In this document: in pieces, positions 15,415-24,493 of the stretch
How the letters are laid out: each line of letters starts with the position of its first letter
Numbering within the stretch: position 1 is the stretch's first letter
Source: Zhuqueibacter pondensis
GTDB taxonomy: Bacteria > Zhuqueibacterota > Zhuqueibacteria > Zhuqueibacterales > Zhuqueibacteraceae
NCBI GenBank assembly: GCA_034505955.1
Contig: JAPDQK010000013.1
Span: 54,746-118,745 of the forward strand
DNA length: 64,000 nt
Reading direction: 5' to 3'
Program-made: the position numbers and the translations under genes
The notes under the pieces: generated by a model
Seen by the model: only the letters and a program-made list of their open reading frames with translations
Told to the model about the DNA's origin: nothing
Databases searched by the model: none

Positions 15415-18363
15415 TTAGAAAGAGAAGTCAATACCGAAATACAATTCTCTGGCGATATCGTATAACGGGGTGCCGTCACTGCGAGTAGGCCGATTCAAAA
15501 CACCGGTCGGGTCTTGCTTTTGTTCCCAGAGTAACGTGCTGGCCGGGTTATAGCTGTCCCAAGTCAGAATGTTTTCCTGGTTGAAAATGTTACGACCCTC
15601 GAAGAAAATGCGGCCCACACGCGTGCCACCGAGCTTGAAGCCTTTGGCCAGGCGCAAATCGGTGCGATAGCTCCATGGCGACCGATCTTGCTCGCGACCG
15701 CGGGGATCTTTGCTGGTTTGCGACAGGAAATACCAGAAGCCGCTTTGCGCAGTGCTGATGCCCGTGACATCGATACCAAAAGGCAAATTCATCAAGAAGG
15801 TCAATGAAATGCGATGTTCGCGATCATAGCCCGATTCCAGGGCGTTGCCGCCGCCGGTCACATTCACCGGGTAGGTGTTCCATTGCTGCCGATCTTCAAA
15901 CGGAATCGTGGGGGTGACACCGGCAGGGAAGGCGCTGGCTGCGAACGAATTCTTGTTTGGCGAAATCGAAGAAGCGTCCGCAGAGGCTTTAATGTAGCTG
16001 TACGCATAGCTGAGACGGCCGGCGAGCCAACCCACCGGACGTTTTTCCAACGTCACTTCGATACCGCGCGCATCGGCATAACCGAAGCTGGTGTAATAAG
16101 TATACGAGCCGAAACCCTGGCCCGCCGTTGGATTAATCGTGTAACCTCCAGTGCTGTAATTCTTGATGTCGCGATAATAGGCGGTAACATCCACCACATA
16201 GTCGGTCAAGAACGACCATTGTGTGCCGATTTCGTAGGCCGTGGCTTCGGGAGGATCCAGGCCGACATCTTGAACCACCGGCAGCGAAGGATTGGAGAAA
16301 TTGCCGTAGCTTTCATAAAGCAATCCAAAAGGCGGAGGCGTGAAGAAACGACCCCAGGAATAATGCATCGCCGCGGTAGCCGAAATCGGATGCGAAACGC
16401 CGATTCTGGGACCGACAAACCACTTGACCGGCACATCCTTGTCACGAAGCTGCGTACGGATGATGCGGCCACTCGCCAAAGTGTCTTGGCGGGAAACATT
16501 GAAGAAATTCCCAAACTGCTTGGCGCCGGTATCGAACGCATCGACCCGCACACCGGCGTTGATGATGATGCCCTGATACTCGATGCGATCCTGCGCGTAG
16601 AAAGCCCATTCTTGCGGATGCAGCTTGAAGCTGGTCTCCTCGAAGGGGAACTTCGGATCGAAGATCACTTTCACTTGCGTGCGCTGCTGGAAGTCTTCAA
16701 TGGTGTGATAGCGATACAAAAATCCCGCTTTAAGCTGATGGTTGAAGGTGATTTGGCTGGTGAGATCGCCTTTGATTTGGAAGGCATTGCGTTTGAGATC
16801 TTCATAATAGAAGCCGGGCTGGCCGAAGCGATATTCACCCGCGGCATAGGCCACATCATGGAAGCGCTCATTGCCAGGGTCGCCCGTGAAAAAGGTGCGC
16901 TTGGTTCCGATCACGCCGCCACCTTGCGTGCCCAAATATTTTTCCGATTGTTCCGGCGTGCGGATGATGAGAAAATCACCATCTTCGCCCCAGTCGATGA
17001 TGCCGTCGCCATTATCATCGGAATAGCCGAAGCGCGAAGTGCGGCCGACGTAACTGCCCTTGATCTCATAGAAGGTCTTCGTTGACAGCGTGTGGGTCCA
17101 GCCCAAATAGCCGACGATACCCAGCTTCTCGTTTTGCGCATTGCCCTGGGGGAAGAATTTGTACTTGCTGCTGTAAGCGCGATTTTTCCAGCCACCGAGA
17201 ACGCCGCCGTCGTTGATGATGACATTGCCGGTGAGCTTTTGTGAATTCGTCAGATTGTAATTCAGCTTCAAAGAGCTGGTGATCTCACGATTGAACTCGC
17301 CGGGGAAACGGCCGTAAGAATTCACCAAACGGCCGCTGAAATAGAAATTGCCCTTGCTGGTCAACGGCCCTCCCAGAGAGAGCTCGCCATCGATCGTGGG
17401 ATCGGCGCCATAACCGATCTTATCGATGGTGCTTTGGTCGAACGTCATGAGTGCGGCCTTTTCCCGATCAGACGCACTCGTCGAGGCTGCCAGCGTTGCT
17501 TTTTCTGCCAAAAATCGATTCAGATCATTGTAGACATTCGGTCCGGCATGGTCCAAACCACCGGCGCTGCTGCGGAGAAAAAGTTTTCCTGAGAGTTTTC
17601 GTCCTCCATCACGAGTGGCGATGTTGATGATGCCGGCAGAAGCGGCATCGTATTCGGCATTGAAAGTTCCGGCCAGAACCGCGAGCTCCTGCACCGATTG
17701 CGCGTTGACATCAACCACCGTGTTTTCATCGCCATCGGACCGCCGGGTGGCGGTGTAAGCTTGGTAGACTTGATAACTGCCGGTGCCGCCGGAAAAATAG
17801 GAGTCCGAGATGTTGACACCATCCAGCAAAGTTTTGGATTCATACTTGCGACCACCGCGAATATAACCTTTGAACGTGCTGGCCGTCGTTTCAACGATCC
17901 GGTCGAGGCTCGCCGCTGGCAATGCGTTATCGAGCTCTTTGACGCCGATATTCGCGCGGGTGGCGGTCAGGGTTTTGTCCACTAATGGCCGTTCGGCCAC
18001 GATGGTGACACCTCCCATTTCCACCAGCGTCGGGTTCAACGAGAAGTCCACAGTGGTGGTCACATCCAAACGGCTGACCACATCGGAAATGGTGATCGGC
18101 TCATAGCCGATGATCGAAGCCTTCACTTGATAAGTCCCCGGCGGAACGTTCAAAATAAAGTAACGTCCCTGCAAGTCCGTGGTGCTGCCCATCATTGTTC
18201 CCACAATCTGCACATTCACGCCGGGTAGCGGGCTGCCACTTTGGGAGTCCTTCACTACGCCGGCAATCTTGCCGTTGGCCGCGAACAGCGGGCTCACTGC
18301 AAGAAGCATCAGCACCCACGCAATTGCGACATACTTGAACAATCTTCTGCGATGATCAATCAT
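15415..18363 (-). CDS. TonB-dependent receptor with carboxypeptidase-regulatory-like domain
   Basis: A 982-residue outer-membrane receptor. A signal peptide (about 1-29) is followed by a carboxypeptidase-D regulatory-like domain (NGKIAGVVKDSQSGSPLPGV ... DLQGRYFILNVPPGTYQVKA), a plug domain (about 110-240, EMGGVTIVAERPLVDKT then LDGVNISDSYFSGG) and a 22-strand barrel ending in the aromatic YFGIDFSF. These receptors import large substrates using TonB energy. AAGGAGGAGAG lies just before the ATG. It heads the operon with the secreted and PorV-like genes and has a near-consensus promoter at 18621-18649. The ligand is unknown; no SusD partner is present, so a polysaccharide-utilisation role is not supported. 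Confidence 0.92.
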   Translation of the reverse strand: MIDHRRRLFKYVAIAWVLMLLAVSPLFAANGKIAGVVKDSQSGSPLPGVNVQIVGTMMGSTTDLQGRYFILNVPPGTYQVKASIIGYEPITISDVVSRLDVTTTVDFSLNPTLVEMGGVTIVAERPLVDKTLTATRANIGVKELDNALPAASLDRIVETTASTFKGYIRGGRKYESKTLLDGVNISDSYFSGGTGSYQVYQAYTATRRSDGDENTVVDVNAQSVQELAVLAGTFNAEYDAASAGIINIATRDGGRKLSGKLFLRSSAGGLDHAGPNVYNDLNRFLAEKATLAASTSASDREKAALMTFDQSTIDKIGYGADPTIDGELSLGGPLTSKGNFYFSGRLVNSYGRFPGEFNREITSSLKLNYNLTNSQKLTGNVIINDGGVLGGWKNRAYSSKYKFFPQGNAQNEKLGIVGYLGWTHTLSTKTFYEIKGSYVGRTSRFGYSDDNGDGIIDWGEDGDFLIIRTPEQSEKYLGTQGGGVIGTKRTFFTGDPGNERFHDVAYAAGEYRFGQPGFYYEDLKRNAFQIKGDLTSQITFNHQLKAGFLYRYHTIEDFQQRTQVKVIFDPKFPFEETSFKLHPQEWAFYAQDRIEYQGIIINAGVRVDAFDTGAKQFGNFFNVSRQDTLASGRIIRTQLRDKDVPVKWFVGPRIGVSHPISATAAMHYSWGRFFTPPPFGLLYESYGNFSNPSLPVVQDVGLDPPEATAYEIGTQWSFLTDYVVDVTAYYRDIKNYSTGGYTINPTAGQGFGSYTYYTSFGYADARGIEVTLEKRPVGWLAGRLSYAYSYIKASADASSISPNKNSFAASAFPAGVTPTIPFEDRQQWNTYPVNVTGGGNALESGYDREHRISLTFLMNLPFGIDVTGISTAQSGFWYFLSQTSKDPRGREQDRSPWSYRTDLRLAKGFKLGGTRVGRIFFEGRNIFNQENILTWDSYNPASTLLWEQKQDPTGVLNRPTRSDGTPLYDIARELYFGIDFSF

Positions 18364-18620
18364 ACTCTCCTCCTTGAATGTAACTGTTTACATTGTGGAA
18401 GTCTAACCGGGTAAGGTATCACAGATTGAGCTTTGGAGCCGCAACTCACCTCCTTTCCTGAGAATGATAATGGGAATTTGATGCTGGCCTGAATGTAGGT
18501 CGCGGAAGGATGCAATGGAGAATGATGGATGGATGTTACCTCCGTTTGACAGAAACCATTCAGCGAGCCTGTCCTTGTTGATTTCGTCCTCGGAGTATTA
18601 AAGCGGTTTAAATCCGACAC

Positions 18621-18649
18621 AATATAAACTCACAAAGGGACTTTGTCAA
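18621..18649 (-). promoter_or_regulatory. Sigma70-type promoter of the TonB receptor operon
   Basis: On the minus strand TTGACA (18649-18644), a 17-base spacer and TATATT (18626-18621) form a near-perfect promoter about 260 bases upstream of the receptor start, leaving a long leader. Confidence 0.8.
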
Positions 18650-19045
18650 GAACTTTTTTCAAATTAAACACGAAACCTGCGCTGCAAATTGATGGTTTGA
18701 GATTCATATTTTTCAGATACCTGGCATGCCGCGTCAAATTGACGATATTTATCGCTGTGCCTTTTATTCTTGTCCTAAGAATCCAGGCATCTGAATTCTA
18801 CCTTGCATGCACCCAATCCTTGGACCCAGTCTTTTTCAGCGGGAGAGCTGTTTCCGTGCTCAAAAAGACTCCCTGCGGGCGTAGCCGCCGGAGTGATGAG
18901 AAGCTTGTTCTCTTGGTAATTTTCTTCAGCATGATGGCCTTCTCTCATGTTTGGAAAGACTTCCCTCCGGCGTGACTTCTGAATGAGAGTGATTTTTTTG
19001 TGATCCTGGCTGGCATTTTTCAGAGAAAATGCTTATTTTGGAAGC
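18650..19045. other. Non-coding gap between divergent genes
   Basis: About 400 bases with no supportable gene. It holds GACTCCCTGCGGGCGTAGC at about 18868, related to the interior of the MITE-like element, and a second similar stretch (GACTTCCCTCCGGCGTGA) near 18959. I see no riboswitch. Confidence 0.4.
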
Positions 19046-19975
19046 ATGATTCAAAGTGAGCTTTTTACTCCTGCCGCACTGGAGTACAAAGAAAAAGGCC
19101 TGCGGCAACTTGAAGCCCTGGATTTCAACAGCGCTTGGGAAGGCTTCACCATTGCCAAAAAGATCGATCCGTACCTTGCGGATCTCGATTTCCTGATTAC
19201 CCTCAGCGAATATGCTCGTGATCATGGCGCCGGCCCGAAAACTTCAGCGGCGCGTTTGGTTACGCTCTGGCATGAAGCCACACAGGATTTGGCAGACGGC
19301 AATTTACCAATGGCAGCTTATCGTTACCTGCGAGAGCTTCTTGCGCGGCGTTTGTTGCAAATTGGACAATTTACGCAGACGGGTTTCTGCGGTGAAAAAG
19401 AAAAAATCTTGCACCGTGGTGTTTTGCATGTGGTGCTCAACCAGTGGCAGGAGGCGCATCAGGTCTTGTTGAATCTGTTGGCGATGGCGGGAGAAAAAGC
19501 CTCCGCCCTGCACTGGGGTTATCTCGGGGATGCGGCGCATGCCTTGGGAAGTTGGAAGGAGGCCAATATGGCTTATGTTTGTGCCCTCTTCATCGATCCT
19601 TATGAAATTGATCTTTTGACATTGCAACATCAGCGGTTGCGCGAGGTTTTGCAATCGTTGACATACGAAACAGAGAACGAAAATCTTGCGCGTGCCCTGT
19701 GGCCAATTCACGCCTGGCTGCGGGATGTCATTCAAATCCCTCGAGGCAACACCTTCCTGCGGCCTTTGGTACGCAAACTGCGGTCGATTCTCGGAAGCGA
19801 GCTTATGCTGGAAATGGTGCAGCGCATTCGCCAGTTTTCACTTTGCCTTTATATTGACCAATCCGGAATGCACGAGGAAATTCAATTTGATGTGCGTGCA
19901 GAGATGAAAACCCTGGAAGCGGAACTGTTTGCCCGTTATCTGCAAGAGGTCGAACGCCGGCTTCTCGCACAATAA
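19046..19975 (+). CDS. TPR-like helical repeat protein, function unknown
   Basis: A 309-residue soluble protein with no signal peptide. Two or three tetratricopeptide-like helical pairs are visible: LEYKEKGLRQLEALDFNSAWEG near the start, then MAAYRYLRELLARRLLQ and ALHWGYLGDAAHALGSWKEANMAYVCALFIDPY in the middle. The C-terminal 90 residues (ALWPIHAWLRDVIQIPRGN ...) are helical without a recognised domain. TTTTGGAAGC precedes the ATG. It stands alone between a divergent receptor operon and terC. TPR modules mediate protein contacts; no partner is suggested by the neighbours. Confidence 0.65.
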   Translation: MIQSELFTPAALEYKEKGLRQLEALDFNSAWEGFTIAKKIDPYLADLDFLITLSEYARDHGAGPKTSAARLVTLWHEATQDLADGNLPMAAYRYLRELLARRLLQIGQFTQTGFCGEKEKILHRGVLHVVLNQWQEAHQVLLNLLAMAGEKASALHWGYLGDAAHALGSWKEANMAYVCALFIDPYEIDLLTLQHQRLREVLQSLTYETENENLARALWPIHAWLRDVIQIPRGNTFLRPLVRKLRSILGSELMLEMVQRIRQFSLCLYIDQSGMHEEIQFDVRAEMKTLEAELFARYLQEVERRLLAQ

Positions 19976-20280
19976 GATAACTTGATTTTTAATAAATATC
20001 TTCTTAAATTCACTCTGTTCTTGACAGGTCTGTGCCAGCCAGGTCTCCCTTTGTCGAGTTGGCAACCCGCTGTTCGTCGTTGTGCATGCTTTCGGTGGGA
20101 TGTGAAGAATTCCTTGGGTTGAATGACGGGGCGGAGCAATGAGCGGGGAGATGAATCCGAAAGGCACAGACCTTTTCTCGTTTTGTTGGCTGCGCCCTCA
20201 AGGATATGATGGTACATATCTAAAAATATCCGGCCATCGCTCTGCGTAGCATGGGTATCGCAGCTTAATTTTTAAGGGTT
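19976..20280. other. Leader region upstream of terC
   Basis: 305 bases without a gene. An 11-base inverted pair (AGGTCTGTGCC at 20026, GGCACAGACCT at 20163) could fold a 148-base structure. No yybP-ykoY (manganese) riboswitch core could be recognised, although that element often precedes terC-type genes. Confidence 0.35.
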
Positions 20281-21300
20281 ATGATATCAAACGAAACACT
20301 GCTCTGGGCTGTCTTCGGTATTTTCGTCAGTAGCATGCTGCTACTCGACCTGGGGGTTCTGAATCGTAAAGCGCATGCGCTCTCTATCAAGGAAGCTACT
20401 ATTTGGTCGGTGGTGTGGATTGTCTCGGCCTTGCTCTTTGCCGGAGGTATTTTCCTTCTGGAAACCAAAGCCAGGGCGCTGGAATTTCTTGCCGGCTATC
20501 TTATTGAGAAATCACTCAGCGCGGACAACATTTTTGTCTTCATCATGGTCTTTGCGTATTTTGACGTCAGCCCCATGCAGCAACCGCGGGTATTGAAGTG
20601 GGGGATTCTTGGTGCCATTGTCATGCGCGCGGTGTTGATTGCCACCGGTGTGACATTGATCAACCAGTTTCACTGGATGACTTATGTTTTTGGCGTCTTG
20701 TTGCTGATGACGGTGATCAAAATGATGTTGCAGGGGGACGAGAAATTCGATCCCGGTAAAAATTGGGCGCTGCAATTGCTGCGCAGGATCATACCTGTCA
20801 GCAAACGCTATTATGACGAACATTTTTTCGTGCGATCGGATAAAGGTTTCTTTGCCACTCCGTTGCTGATGGTCCTTGTTGTGATTGAAAGTTCCGACTT
20901 AATCTTTGCGCTCGATTCCATCCCAGCCATTTTGGCGGTGACTACCGACCCCTTCATTGTCTATACCTCAAATATTTTCGCGATCCTCGGCCTGCGCGCG
21001 CTCTATTTTGTGCTGGCCGGAATGGTTCGGGTCTTCGAATATTTGAAGCCGGGCATCATCATCATTTTGACCTTTGTCGGCGTTAAAATGCTCATTGTTG
21101 ACGTCTATAGAATTCCGATCGGCATTTCCCTCGCGGTGATCGGTGTGGTTCTTGCCATTTCCATTATCGCCTCCTGGATTAACCTGCGCCGAAACGGCCG
21201 CAGGTTGCGCGAAGAGATCAAAGCCACGGAGGCCATGGTCTCGATCAAAGCCACGGAAAGCCATGCACCACACTTCTTCGTTGACGCCAGCAAGCGATGA
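20281..21300 (+). CDS. TerC/Alx-family integral membrane protein
   Basis: A 339-residue protein with about nine predicted membrane segments, starting ETLLWAVFGIFVSSMLLLDLGVLNRK. The TerC signature is present: EKSLSADNIFVFIMVFAYF with its acidic and Asn residues in the membrane, LVVIESSDLIFALDSIPAIL, and FAILGLRALYF. Members export or handle Mn and protect against tellurite; Alx is the closest architecture (C-terminal IASWINLRRNGRRLREE). AAGGGTT precedes the ATG. No tellurite-resistance cluster is present, so a housekeeping Mn role, perhaps linked to secreted-protein metalation, is more likely than tellurite resistance. Confidence 0.92.
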   Translation: MISNETLLWAVFGIFVSSMLLLDLGVLNRKAHALSIKEATIWSVVWIVSALLFAGGIFLLETKARALEFLAGYLIEKSLSADNIFVFIMVFAYFDVSPMQQPRVLKWGILGAIVMRAVLIATGVTLINQFHWMTYVFGVLLLMTVIKMMLQGDEKFDPGKNWALQLLRRIIPVSKRYYDEHFFVRSDKGFFATPLLMVLVVIESSDLIFALDSIPAILAVTTDPFIVYTSNIFAILGLRALYFVLAGMVRVFEYLKPGIIIILTFVGVKMLIVDVYRIPIGISLAVIGVVLAISIIASWINLRRNGRRLREEIKATEAMVSIKATESHAPHFFVDASKR

Positions 21301-21331
21301 TAACTCCAGCCTCTTCCATTGGACAAAATTC

Positions 21332-21360
21332 TTGACTTTCGAAGTATAGTTTGATATATT
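21332..21360 (+). promoter_or_regulatory. Promoter of tRNA-Leu
   Basis: TTGACT (21332-21337), a 17-base spacer and TATATT (21355-21360), ending 18 bases before the mature tRNA. A stable RNA here fixes the local promoter consensus. Confidence 0.85.
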
Positions 21361-21378
21361 TATTTTGAAATCCAATTT

Positions 21379-21462
21379 GCCGAAGTGGTGAAACTGGTAG
21401 ACGCGCTGCGTTCAGGGCGCAGTGGGCGAATGCCCGTGGGGGTTCGAATCCCCCCTTCGGCA
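21379..21462 (+). tRNA. tRNA-Leu (anticodon CAG)
   Basis: The 84-base cloverleaf has a perfect 7-bp acceptor stem (GCCGAAG/CTTCGGC), an anticodon stem CTGCG/CGCAG enclosing TTCAGGG with CAG at 21413-21415, a long class-II variable arm (TGGGCGAATGCCCGT) and a T arm GGGGGTTCGAATCCCCC. The discriminator is A. The 3' CCA is not encoded in full (CCC follows). smpB begins 118 bases downstream, possibly in the same transcript. Confidence 0.97.
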
Positions 21463-21580
21463 CCCTTCGGTGAAGCCACACACGGCCCGGCCGAACGCCA
21501 GAACCAAATTTCATTCTGGCGTTTTTTGTTTCTCCGGCAAAGTCCTTGATTTTGACACCAAGAAGCCCTATTTTTTAGCT

Positions 21581-22054
21581 ATGCCAAAATCCGTACAGAA
21601 AAAAACGATTGCGCAAAATCGCAAGGCCCGGCATAATTATGAGATTTTGGAAACTTACGAGACCGGCATCGTACTGGTCGGCACCGAGGTAAAAAGCCTG
21701 CGTGAAGGTCGGGCCAACTTCAAGGACGCGTATGCCGATATCCGCGCGCAGGAAGTTTGGCTGCACGGCATGCACATCAGTCCCTATTCGCACGGCAATA
21801 TCAACAATCATGACCCGGAGCGTGACCGCAAGCTGCTGTTGCATCGGAACGAGATTCGCCGGCTCCTCGGCAAAACCAAAGAAACCGGCTTGACGCTGGT
21901 GCCATTGCAACTCTATTTCAAAAATGGCAAGATCAAAGTCGAGTTGGCACTGGCCAAGGGAAAGAAATTGTACGACAAACGCGAGGCAATAGCCAAAAAA
22001 GATGCCGAGCGCGAAACCAAACGCCATCTCAAAACCTGGCGCACGCCGGTTTAA
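21581..22054 (+). CDS. smpB: SsrA-binding protein SmpB
   Basis: A 157-residue SmpB, the partner of tmRNA in rescuing stalled ribosomes. Conserved features are IAQNRKARHNYEILETYE, GIVLVGTEVKSLREGRAN, HISPYSHGN, RKLLLHRNEI and the basic C-terminal helix KLYDKREAIAKKDAERE. Length is typical (about 155-160). The ATG is preceded by TTTTTTAGCT, a poor ribosome site, but the family start fixes it; the frame is open further upstream into the tRNA. Followed 17 bases later by tyrS. The tmRNA gene itself is not in the window. Confidence 0.97.
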   Translation: MPKSVQKKTIAQNRKARHNYEILETYETGIVLVGTEVKSLREGRANFKDAYADIRAQEVWLHGMHISPYSHGNINNHDPERDRKLLLHRNEIRRLLGKTKETGLTLVPLQLYFKNGKIKVELALAKGKKLYDKREAIAKKDAERETKRHLKTWRTPV

Positions 22055-22071
22055 CCTCCAAACCTGAACTT

Positions 22072-23313
22072 ATGACGAACGTATACGACGAACTCTCGGA
22101 ACGCGGTTTTATTCAACAAGTGTCCAACGAAGAATCGCTGCGTAATAAACTTTCCAAAGAAAAAGTCACCTGTTACATCGGTTTTGATCCCACTGCCGAC
22201 AGCTTGCATGTCGGCAGTTTGCTGCCGATTATGGCGCTGGTGCACATGCAACGTTTTGGCCACAAACCGATTGCCATTCTGGGAGGCGGTACCTCGATGG
22301 TCGGGGATCCCAGCGGCAGGACGGAAATGCGGCAAATGTTGACACGCGAACAGATCGTCGCCAATGGGGAGAAGATTCGGCAGCAGCTCAGCCGCTTTTT
22401 GGATTTTGACGGCGGTCGTGCGATCATCATTGACAACGCCGAGTGGCTGTTGAAGCTGAATTATATCGACTTTCTGCGCGACATCGGCCGGCATTTCAGT
22501 GTCAATCGCATGCTGGCCGCAGAAGCATATAAAATCCGCATGGAAGCCGGACTTTCGTTTATTGAATTCAATTACCAAGTTTTGCAGGCTTATGATTATT
22601 TGATGTTGTACCGTCGTTACGGCTGCACGCTGCAAATGGGCGGTAATGATCAATGGGGGAATATTTTGGCCGGCGTGGACTTGATCCGCCGCATCGAAGG
22701 CGCGGAAGTCGAGGCACTCACCTTTCCGTTGATCACCACCGCCGGCGGCCAGAAAATGGGCAAGACCGCTGCCGGCGCCGTTTGGCTGGAGGCGGAAAAA
22801 TTTTCGCCCTACGATTTCTATCAATATTGGGTGAATGTGGATGACCGCGACGTGGCACCATTCCTGAAATATTTCACCTTGCTTCCACTTGAGGCGATTC
22901 GGGAATTGGCATCATTGCAGGGAGCAGATTTGCGTCAGGCCAAGGCAGTGCTGGCGTACGAAGTGACCAAGCTCGTGCATGGCGAAGCAGCCGCCCAACA
23001 GGCCCGCGGCGCCGCGCAAGCTCTCTTTGGCGATGGCACCTCCTCTGAAGCCGTGCCGCAAATCACCATGTCTGCAGAAAAATTTCGACATGGCATGAAT
23101 GTCATCGATTTGTTTGTTGCTGCAGGCCTGGCGAGCTCCAAAAGCGAGGCGCGCCGTTTGGTTACACAAGGCGGGGCTTATGTGAACAAGAAGCGGATAC
23201 AATCCCTCGAAGAAAAAATTGATTTGAATGATGCGCAAGAGTGCATGCTTCTGTTGCGCGCCGGCAAAAAGCGCTATCAGAAAGTCGTTATTCGTGACGA
23301 TGAAGGAAGATGA
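22072..23313 (+). CDS. tyrS: Tyrosyl-tRNA synthetase
   Basis: A 413-residue class I synthetase. Visible are CYIGFDPTADSLHVGSLLP (HIGH variant HVGS), GGGTSMVGDPSGRTEMR, NYQVLQAYDY, the Gln/Asn/Asp set GGNDQWGNI and GQKMGKTAAG (KMSKS variant KMGKT). A C-terminal S4 RNA-binding domain follows (ASSKSEARRLVTQGGAYVNKK). It charges tRNA-Tyr in the cytoplasm. It lies in smpB-tyrS order, and its stop overlaps the next start (ATGA). No T-box or leader is visible, and the 17-base gap to smpB suggests co-transcription. Confidence 0.97.
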   Translation: MTNVYDELSERGFIQQVSNEESLRNKLSKEKVTCYIGFDPTADSLHVGSLLPIMALVHMQRFGHKPIAILGGGTSMVGDPSGRTEMRQMLTREQIVANGEKIRQQLSRFLDFDGGRAIIIDNAEWLLKLNYIDFLRDIGRHFSVNRMLAAEAYKIRMEAGLSFIEFNYQVLQAYDYLMLYRRYGCTLQMGGNDQWGNILAGVDLIRRIEGAEVEALTFPLITTAGGQKMGKTAAGAVWLEAEKFSPYDFYQYWVNVDDRDVAPFLKYFTLLPLEAIRELASLQGADLRQAKAVLAYEVTKLVHGEAAAQQARGAAQALFGDGTSSEAVPQITMSAEKFRHGMNVIDLFVAAGLASSKSEARRLVTQGGAYVNKKRIQSLEEKIDLNDAQECMLLLRAGKKRYQKVVIRDDEGR

Positions 23314-24110
23314 CCTTTTTCAATAGAACCCAGGAATTTTTTCTGCTGTTGGCTGCTGTGGCCTGCACCAAACCTCCGCATGTTCCCGTGCCGACCACCG
23401 GCTTTCTGAATCGTACAGTCACTGTTGACACGACAACCTATCGGTATCAAGTTTACCTGCCCGCAAATTTTACTTCCCGCAAAAAGTGGCCGATTATTCT
23501 CTTTTTGCATGGCGCCGGTGAGCGCGGGGATGACGGACTGCTGCAAACGCAGGTAGGCATCGGCGCCGCCATCCGTCAACATGCGGAGCGTTTTCCGTGT
23601 CTCGTCGTTTTCCCACAATGCCGCCCGAACAAAGTATGGGCCGGCGAGATGGAAACCCAGGCGCTCGCTGCGCTGGATCAGACGGTCAAAGAATTCAATG
23701 GTGATCCCGAACAAATTTATTTGACCGGCTTGTCGATGGGAGGTTATGGCACCTGGCAATTCGCGGCGCGGCATCCCGGAAAATTTGCAGCGCTCGTGCC
23801 GATTTGCGGTGGCGTGATTCCACCTGCGGACTTTCCCTTTCCACCTGAAGCTGCGGCACAGATTCCGGCGGACAAACCTTATGAAACCATAGCTGCGAAA
23901 ATCGGCAAAACCCCGGTGTGGATTTTCCATGGCGATGCCGACCAAGCCATTCCCGTCAGCGAATCGCGGCAGATGAATGAAGCGTTGCAGGTGTTGGGTG
24001 GGAATGTGAAATACACCGAGTATCCTGGCATCGGCCATAATTCGTGGGATAAAGCTTATGCCGAACCGGAGCTGATGACCTGGCTGCTTTCGCAGAAATT
24101 GGTCAGTTAA
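23310..24110 (+). CDS. Alpha/beta-hydrolase esterase (PHB depolymerase-like), likely exported
   Basis: A 266-residue serine hydrolase. LFLHGAGERGDD forms the oxyanion region, GLSMGGYG holds nucleophile Ser142, and FHGDADQAIP (Asp) and GIGHNSWDKAY (His) complete the triad. The start MTFFNRTQEFFLLLAAVAC resembles a short signal; Cys19 in AVAC could be a lipobox, although Ala at -3 is unusual. It resembles esterases and feruloyl-esterase-like phospholipases/carboxylesterases; substrate unknown. Its ATG overlaps the tyrS stop (ATGA), so it is translationally coupled to tyrS, an odd pairing that may be accidental. Confidence 0.82.
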   Translation: MTFFNRTQEFFLLLAAVACTKPPHVPVPTTGFLNRTVTVDTTTYRYQVYLPANFTSRKKWPIILFLHGAGERGDDGLLQTQVGIGAAIRQHAERFPCLVVFPQCRPNKVWAGEMETQALAALDQTVKEFNGDPEQIYLTGLSMGGYGTWQFAARHPGKFAALVPICGGVIPPADFPFPPEAAAQIPADKPYETIAAKIGKTPVWIFHGDADQAIPVSESRQMNEALQVLGGNVKYTEYPGIGHNSWDKAYAEPELMTWLLSQKLVS

Positions 24111-24212
24111 TAGTCAAATCTGTGCAAAAAAAGCAAAGATTTTTTGGTGGAGTCTCCTTTTTTGCCCAGTATTTACAGGGGTTTCATGGCATTTTTGAAA
24201 GTCTCCAACTTT

Positions 24213-24282
24213 TAGCGCCAACGGATAGATGAACCCAACGGATAAAGCTTTTACAGTTGGGTTCATCTATCCGTTGGCGCTA
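24213..24282. terminator. 27-bp perfect palindrome between convergent genes
   Basis: Perfect 27-base arms (24213-24239 and 24256-24282), starting TAGCGCCAACGGATAGATGA, enclose a 16-base loop. TTATTTTT follows on the plus strand. It sits between the convergent esterase and GGDEF genes and may act as a bidirectional terminator, though the stem is unusually long. A second 10-bp pair (TCCGCTCAAT 24417, ATTGAGCGGA 24471) lies downstream. No gene is seen in 24111-24493. Confidence 0.6.
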
Positions 24283-24493
24283 TTATTTTTAAACCTGTTT
24301 GGTTGTGGTTTTGTCCGCGTTGTGGCAGAACCGTTTGTTCTAAAAGCTCTAATCCCACCTCGTTATCAATAAAACCAGATTCAGAATTCGCACGAAAAAG
24401 TACTGACCGGCGTTTGTCCGCTCAATCCGGTGCCTCCGTGTATAAAAAAGCAAGTGGAGACAGACAGCAGATTGAGCGGATCAATTTTTCACT

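Noticed and set aside
14119..17085. Long plus-strand frames opposite the secreted-protein and TonB-receptor genes
   Set aside because: They are antisense shadows: no start signals or domains, while the minus-strand frames carry clear domains and signals.
18643..18975. 110-codon plus-strand frame in the gap upstream of the TPR-like gene
   Set aside because: No ribosome site or domain, and it runs through repeat-like sequence.
19976..20280. Manganese riboswitch (yybP-ykoY) upstream of terC
   Set aside because: Only fragments such as GGGGAG occur; the conserved core loops could not be found.
21379..21462. tRNA-Leu as an integration site for a mobile island
   Set aside because: No integrase, no repeated tRNA 3' end, and the downstream genes (smpB, tyrS) are housekeeping.
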